Below are positions 6,349 to 8,660 of a stretch of 8,660 nucleotides of DNA, piece after piece. The stretch spans positions 7,586-16,245 of the forward strand of contig DKYS01000088.1 of assembly GCA_002493395.1 (NCBI GenBank), in the 5' to 3' direction. The notes below the pieces were generated by a model. It worked only from the letters and a program-made list of their open reading frames with translations, was not told the origin of the DNA and did not search any database. Source of the stretch: Turicibacter sp. UBA7094. Lineage in GTDB: Bacteria > Bacillota_I > Bacilli_A > MOL361 > Turicibacteraceae. Numbering within the stretch: position 1 is the stretch's first letter; every line of letters starts with the position of its first letter. A program made the position numbers and the translations under genes.

Positions 6349-6364
6349 AAGAGGCGCCTTTTTT
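6334..6364 (+). terminator. Rho-independent terminator overlapping the cse60 stop codon
   Basis: AAAAAGG (6334-6340) and GCCT (6343-6346) pair with AGGC (6352-6355) and CCTTTT (6357 onward), with a small GG/G internal loop and an AAAAG apical loop. Six T follow (6359-6364). The last sense codons and the TAA (6346-6348) form part of the stem and loop. Confidence 0.85.
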
Positions 6365-6443
6365 CTTTATCTTCGCGTTTAAAATAAAAGTTGAATTTGT
6401 TGTAAAATATTTGCCTTTTCCCGTTTCCTATCTCAATAAAACA

Positions 6444-6452
6444 TGTTATAAT
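6444..6452 (+). promoter_or_regulatory. Extended -10 promoter for the second yitT gene
   Basis: The extended -10 TGTTATAAT has TATAAT at 6447-6452. A weak -35-like TTTCCT (6424-6429) lies 17 nt upstream. Transcription from about 6459 gives a 60-nt leader and excludes any protein start upstream, which supports ATG 6522 as the start of the gene. Confidence 0.78.
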
Positions 6453-6521
6453 TTCACAAGAATTAAATCAGATTCCGTAAAAACGACTATCCAGATTAAA
6501 CGGAAGTGGAGGAGTTTAAGG

Positions 6522-7400
6522 ATGAGCTTTGCACAGGACGAACGTTTTAAAAGAGAATGTAGAAGTTTAGGGATGATTTCAGTTGGGATTGTTTTATTCG
6601 CAATTGGGATTAACTGGTTTATTAACCCGTCAGGCTTATATGTAGGGGGTGTGACCGGGATTTCACAGCTAATTAGTCGCGTTCTCTATAGTTCATGGGG
6701 AATTAAGATTAACCTCGGATTATTGATTTGGTCGATTAATATTCCTTTATTACTTATTTCATATAAGTTCATTGGTAAACGGTTCACGTACCATACGCTT
6801 TATACGGTTACTCTCATGACAATTAGTTTAAATGTCATCCCTGAGATTTCGTTTTCCGATGATGTTTTATTAAATATTGTGGTCGGAGGAATGATTTACG
6901 CTTTAGGAAGTGGAACGATTTTGAAGTATGGGGGATCGACGGGTGGACTTGATATTGTGTCTCAAATCTTATCAATGAAGACGCACGGATCATTTGGTCA
7001 ATACTCATTTGCTGTCAATTGTGTTATTATTACAATAGCCGGTTTCTTTGATGGATGGGAGATTGCCTTATATACCATTTTATTAATGTTTGTGCAAATG
7101 CAAATTGTTGACCGTATTCATACACCGCATCAAAGTTATACGGTATTTATTGTAACGAATAAACAAGATGAAGTGATTGAAAAATTACAGACTCGTTTGG
7201 GACGTGGAATTACAATCATTAATGCAGAAGGAGCTTATACGCATCAAAATCGAAGCCTATTAATGATGGTTGTTTCGAGTTACGAGTTATATATCGCTTT
7301 AAGGCTATTAGCTGAGGTTGATCCGCACGCCTTTACGAACGTGCTTCAAAGTACACAAATTCAAGGAAAATTTGATCGTAAGATTGTAGATAAAGCTTAG
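6522..7400 (+). CDS. YitT-family membrane protein, copy 2 (DUF161 + DUF2179)
   Basis: This 292-residue YitT-family protein has a membrane domain (about 15-195: LYVGGVTGISQL, SDDVLLNIVVGG, STGGLDIVSQILSMK) and a cytosolic DUF2179 domain (about 200-285: DRIHTPHQ, FIVTNKQDE, LGRGITIINAEGAYT, SSYELYIAL, PHAFTNV). Its function is unknown, as for the whole family. The start is ATG 6522, placed 9 nt after the strong site GGAGG (6508-6512). The frame is open back to 6411, but that extension covers the promoter at 6444-6452 and has no homology to the first copy. It is a separate transcription unit with its own promoter and terminator. Compared with copy 1 the loops near residues 50-60, 95-110 and 220-228 have diverged most, while the GGVTG, STGG-DIVSQ and C-terminal motifs are kept. 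Confidence 0.93.
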   Translation: MSFAQDERFKRECRSLGMISVGIVLFAIGINWFINPSGLYVGGVTGISQLISRVLYSSWGIKINLGLLIWSINIPLLLISYKFIGKRFTYHTLYTVTLMTISLNVIPEISFSDDVLLNIVVGGMIYALGSGTILKYGGSTGGLDIVSQILSMKTHGSFGQYSFAVNCVIITIAGFFDGWEIALYTILLMFVQMQIVDRIHTPHQSYTVFIVTNKQDEVIEKLQTRLGRGITIINAEGAYTHQNRSLLMMVVSSYELYIALRLLAEVDPHAFTNVLQSTQIQGKFDRKIVDKA

Positions 7401-7408
7401 ATAAAGGA

Positions 7409-7448
7409 GGAGAAACTTCTACTTCATGTGGGAGTATTCTCCTTTTTT
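7409..7448 (+). terminator. Rho-independent terminator after the second yitT gene
   Basis: GGAGAA and ACTTC (7409-7419) pair with GGAGT (7431-7435) and TTCTCC (7437-7442), leaving a single bulged A (7436). Three further pairs extend the stem to a 5-nt loop (7423-7427). Six T follow (7443-7448). Confidence 0.9.
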
Positions 7449-7521
7449 GTTTATAGGCGTTAAAATAGCGGTGAATTTAGGCAAGAATTGTGTGAAATGA
7501 AAGATGAAAGTAGGTAGATTA

Positions 7522-7530
7522 TGCTATAAT
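7522..7530 (+). promoter_or_regulatory. Extended -10 promoter for rsmB
   Basis: The extended -10 TGCTATAAT has TATAAT at 7525-7530 and no convincing -35 box at the right distance. It lies between the preceding terminator and the rsmB start, with a leader of about 48 nt. Confidence 0.75.
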
Positions 7531-7584
7531 ATAAAATGACATCATTCTATAAACATCAAGAAAGCAGGAGAACGGAGTGGTAGC

Positions 7585-8660
7585 ATGGCAAATGCTCGTG
7601 AGTTAGCTTTGCAGACATTAACAGAAATTTTGGTTAATCAGGCCTATAGTAATCATGCCTTAAATGACAAAATTGAAAAAAATGATTTAACAGTTCAAGA
7701 TAAAAATTTTATGGCAGAGTTAGTTTATGGGACTTTACAAAATGAACGGTTATTAAACTTTTATGTGACACCGTATTTTAAAGGAAAAGTTAAAGCTTGG
7801 GTTCGCATTTTAATTCAAATGACGGTTTATCAATTATTATTTCTAGACGGGATTCCAGAGCATGCGGCGGTTTCTGAAGCTGTAGCAATTGCTAAAAAAC
7901 GTGGTGGACAATATCATGGTAAATTAGTGAACGCTATTTTGCGGGAGATGACACGATCTTCTTTTACCAGTCTTGAGACGATTGAAGATGAGATGGAGCG
8001 TCTAGCGATTGAAACGTCACATCCTCTTTGGTTAATTAAATTGTGGAGTAAACAATTCGGGAAAGAAAAAACGCAACAAATGGCGCGTGCAAATAATGAG
8101 CGTGTTAAAATGGCGATTCGTGTGAACGCTGTTCGTGGGACACGTGAAGAATTAAAGCAAAAGCTATTGGCGGAGAGTGTCGAATGCCAGGACGGTTATT
8201 TAAGCGAAGATGCTTTAATTGTCATGAAGGGAAATCCGATTAAAACGCAAGCTTTTAAACAAGGATGGTTCTATGTGCAAGATGAGGCGTCTATGTTAGT
8301 CGCGCGTGCATTAAAGCCTAAACATCATGCGAAAGTGCTAGATGCGTGTTCGGCTCCGGGTGGAAAGACAACACACCTTGCCGAAATGATGCGTCAGACA
8401 GGGAAAGTTTACGCGCATGATATCTATGACCACAAAATTAAATTGATTGAAGACAATGTTAAACGTCTAGGATTGACGAATGTAGTCACTTCCCTTCAAG
8501 ATGCAACGATGCTTAATGAACGTTATGAAAACGAGAGTTTTGATGCTGTTTTAGTGGATGCACCTTGTTCTGGATTAGGGATTTTAAGACGCCATCCAGA
8601 AATTAAGTTGACAAAAAAACCATCGGATTTAGATGAGATTATGGAAATTCAAGAAAAAAT
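7585..8660 (+). CDS. rsmB: 16S rRNA (cytosine-967-C5)-methyltransferase RsmB (5' part, runs off window)
   Basis: The frame from ATG 7585 stays open to the window edge, giving 358 residues of an enzyme usually about 440-450 long. It methylates C967 of 16S rRNA using S-adenosylmethionine. Residues 1 to about 135 resemble the NusB-like N-terminal domain (ARELALQTLTEIL, LVYGTLQNERLLNFYV, IPEHAAVSEAVAIAKKRG, KLVNAILREM). A short segment near 155-245 leads to the Rossmann-like methyltransferase core, with the SAM-binding motif DACSAPGGKTTHLAEM (253-268) and motif IV DAPCSGLGILRRHPEIK (Cys328). The motif VI nucleophile cysteine lies beyond the window. ATG 7585 follows GGAGTGG (7574-7580) at good spacing. 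It has its own promoter, although this gene usually sits directly after fmt. Confidence 0.96.
   Translation, partial: MANARELALQTLTEILVNQAYSNHALNDKIEKNDLTVQDKNFMAELVYGTLQNERLLNFYVTPYFKGKVKAWVRILIQMTVYQLLFLDGIPEHAAVSEAVAIAKKRGGQYHGKLVNAILREMTRSSFTSLETIEDEMERLAIETSHPLWLIKLWSKQFGKEKTQQMARANNERVKMAIRVNAVRGTREELKQKLLAESVECQDGYLSEDALIVMKGNPIKTQAFKQGWFYVQDEASMLVARALKPKHHAKVLDACSAPGGKTTHLAEMMRQTGKVYAHDIYDHKIKLIEDNVKRLGLTNVVTSLQDATMLNERYENESFDAVLVDAPCSGLGILRRHPEIKLTKKPSDLDEIMEIQEK

Noticed and set aside
6411..6521. A 37-codon N-terminal extension of the second yitT gene.
   Set aside because: It covers the -10 promoter element at 6444-6452 and lacks a ribosome binding site. ATG 6522 has a strong one and makes the protein collinear with copy 1.

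Overview
The window is a stretch of chromosome from a low-GC, Gram-positive (Firmicutes-type) bacterium. The evidence is AT-rich DNA, strong purine-rich ribosome binding sites, sigma-A-like promoters of the extended -10 type, hairpin-plus-T-run terminators, and proteins typical of that phylum (CvfB, YitT, Cse60). The Cse60-like protein points to a spore former and the flavodiiron protein to an anaerobe. A gut anaerobe such as Turicibacter would fit, but that is a guess from gene content. All supported genes are on the + strand. No tRNA, rRNA, CRISPR array, insertion sequence or phage gene was seen.

Layout: positions 2-724 hold the 3' part of fmt (methionyl-tRNA formyltransferase), followed 21 nt later by a cyclophilin-type peptidyl-prolyl isomerase (746-1303) and a terminator. 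A clear promoter (TTGATT-N17-TACAAT) then drives a small VOC/glyoxalase-like metalloprotein of the YaeR/GloA2 type (1406-1786). Next comes fprA, a flavodiiron protein for O2 or NO reduction (1915-3153), with its own candidate promoter and a terminator. A TraX-family membrane protein follows as a single-gene unit (3252-4127). cvfB (S1-domain RNA-binding protein, 4335-5195), a first YitT-family membrane protein (5241-6113) and a Cse60-like sporulation protein (6157-6348) form a probable operon that ends in a terminator overlapping the last stop codon. A second YitT paralog (6522-7400) has its own promoter and terminator. The window ends inside rsmB, the 16S rRNA m5C967 methyltransferase (7585 onward).

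The ends are translation genes (fmt, rsmB) that are commonly direct neighbours in Firmicutes. Here they are separated by about 6.8 kb of unrelated transcription units concerned with oxygen or NO defence, aldehyde-type detoxification, RNA binding and membrane functions. The most informative observations are this split, the gap-free pair of YitT paralogs bracketing cse60, the eight-G tract that serves as the cse60 ribosome binding site, and repeated or palindromic DNA in the traX-cvfB intergenic region. I found no convincing evidence of a wholly new system. The intergenic elements are the least explained part of the window.
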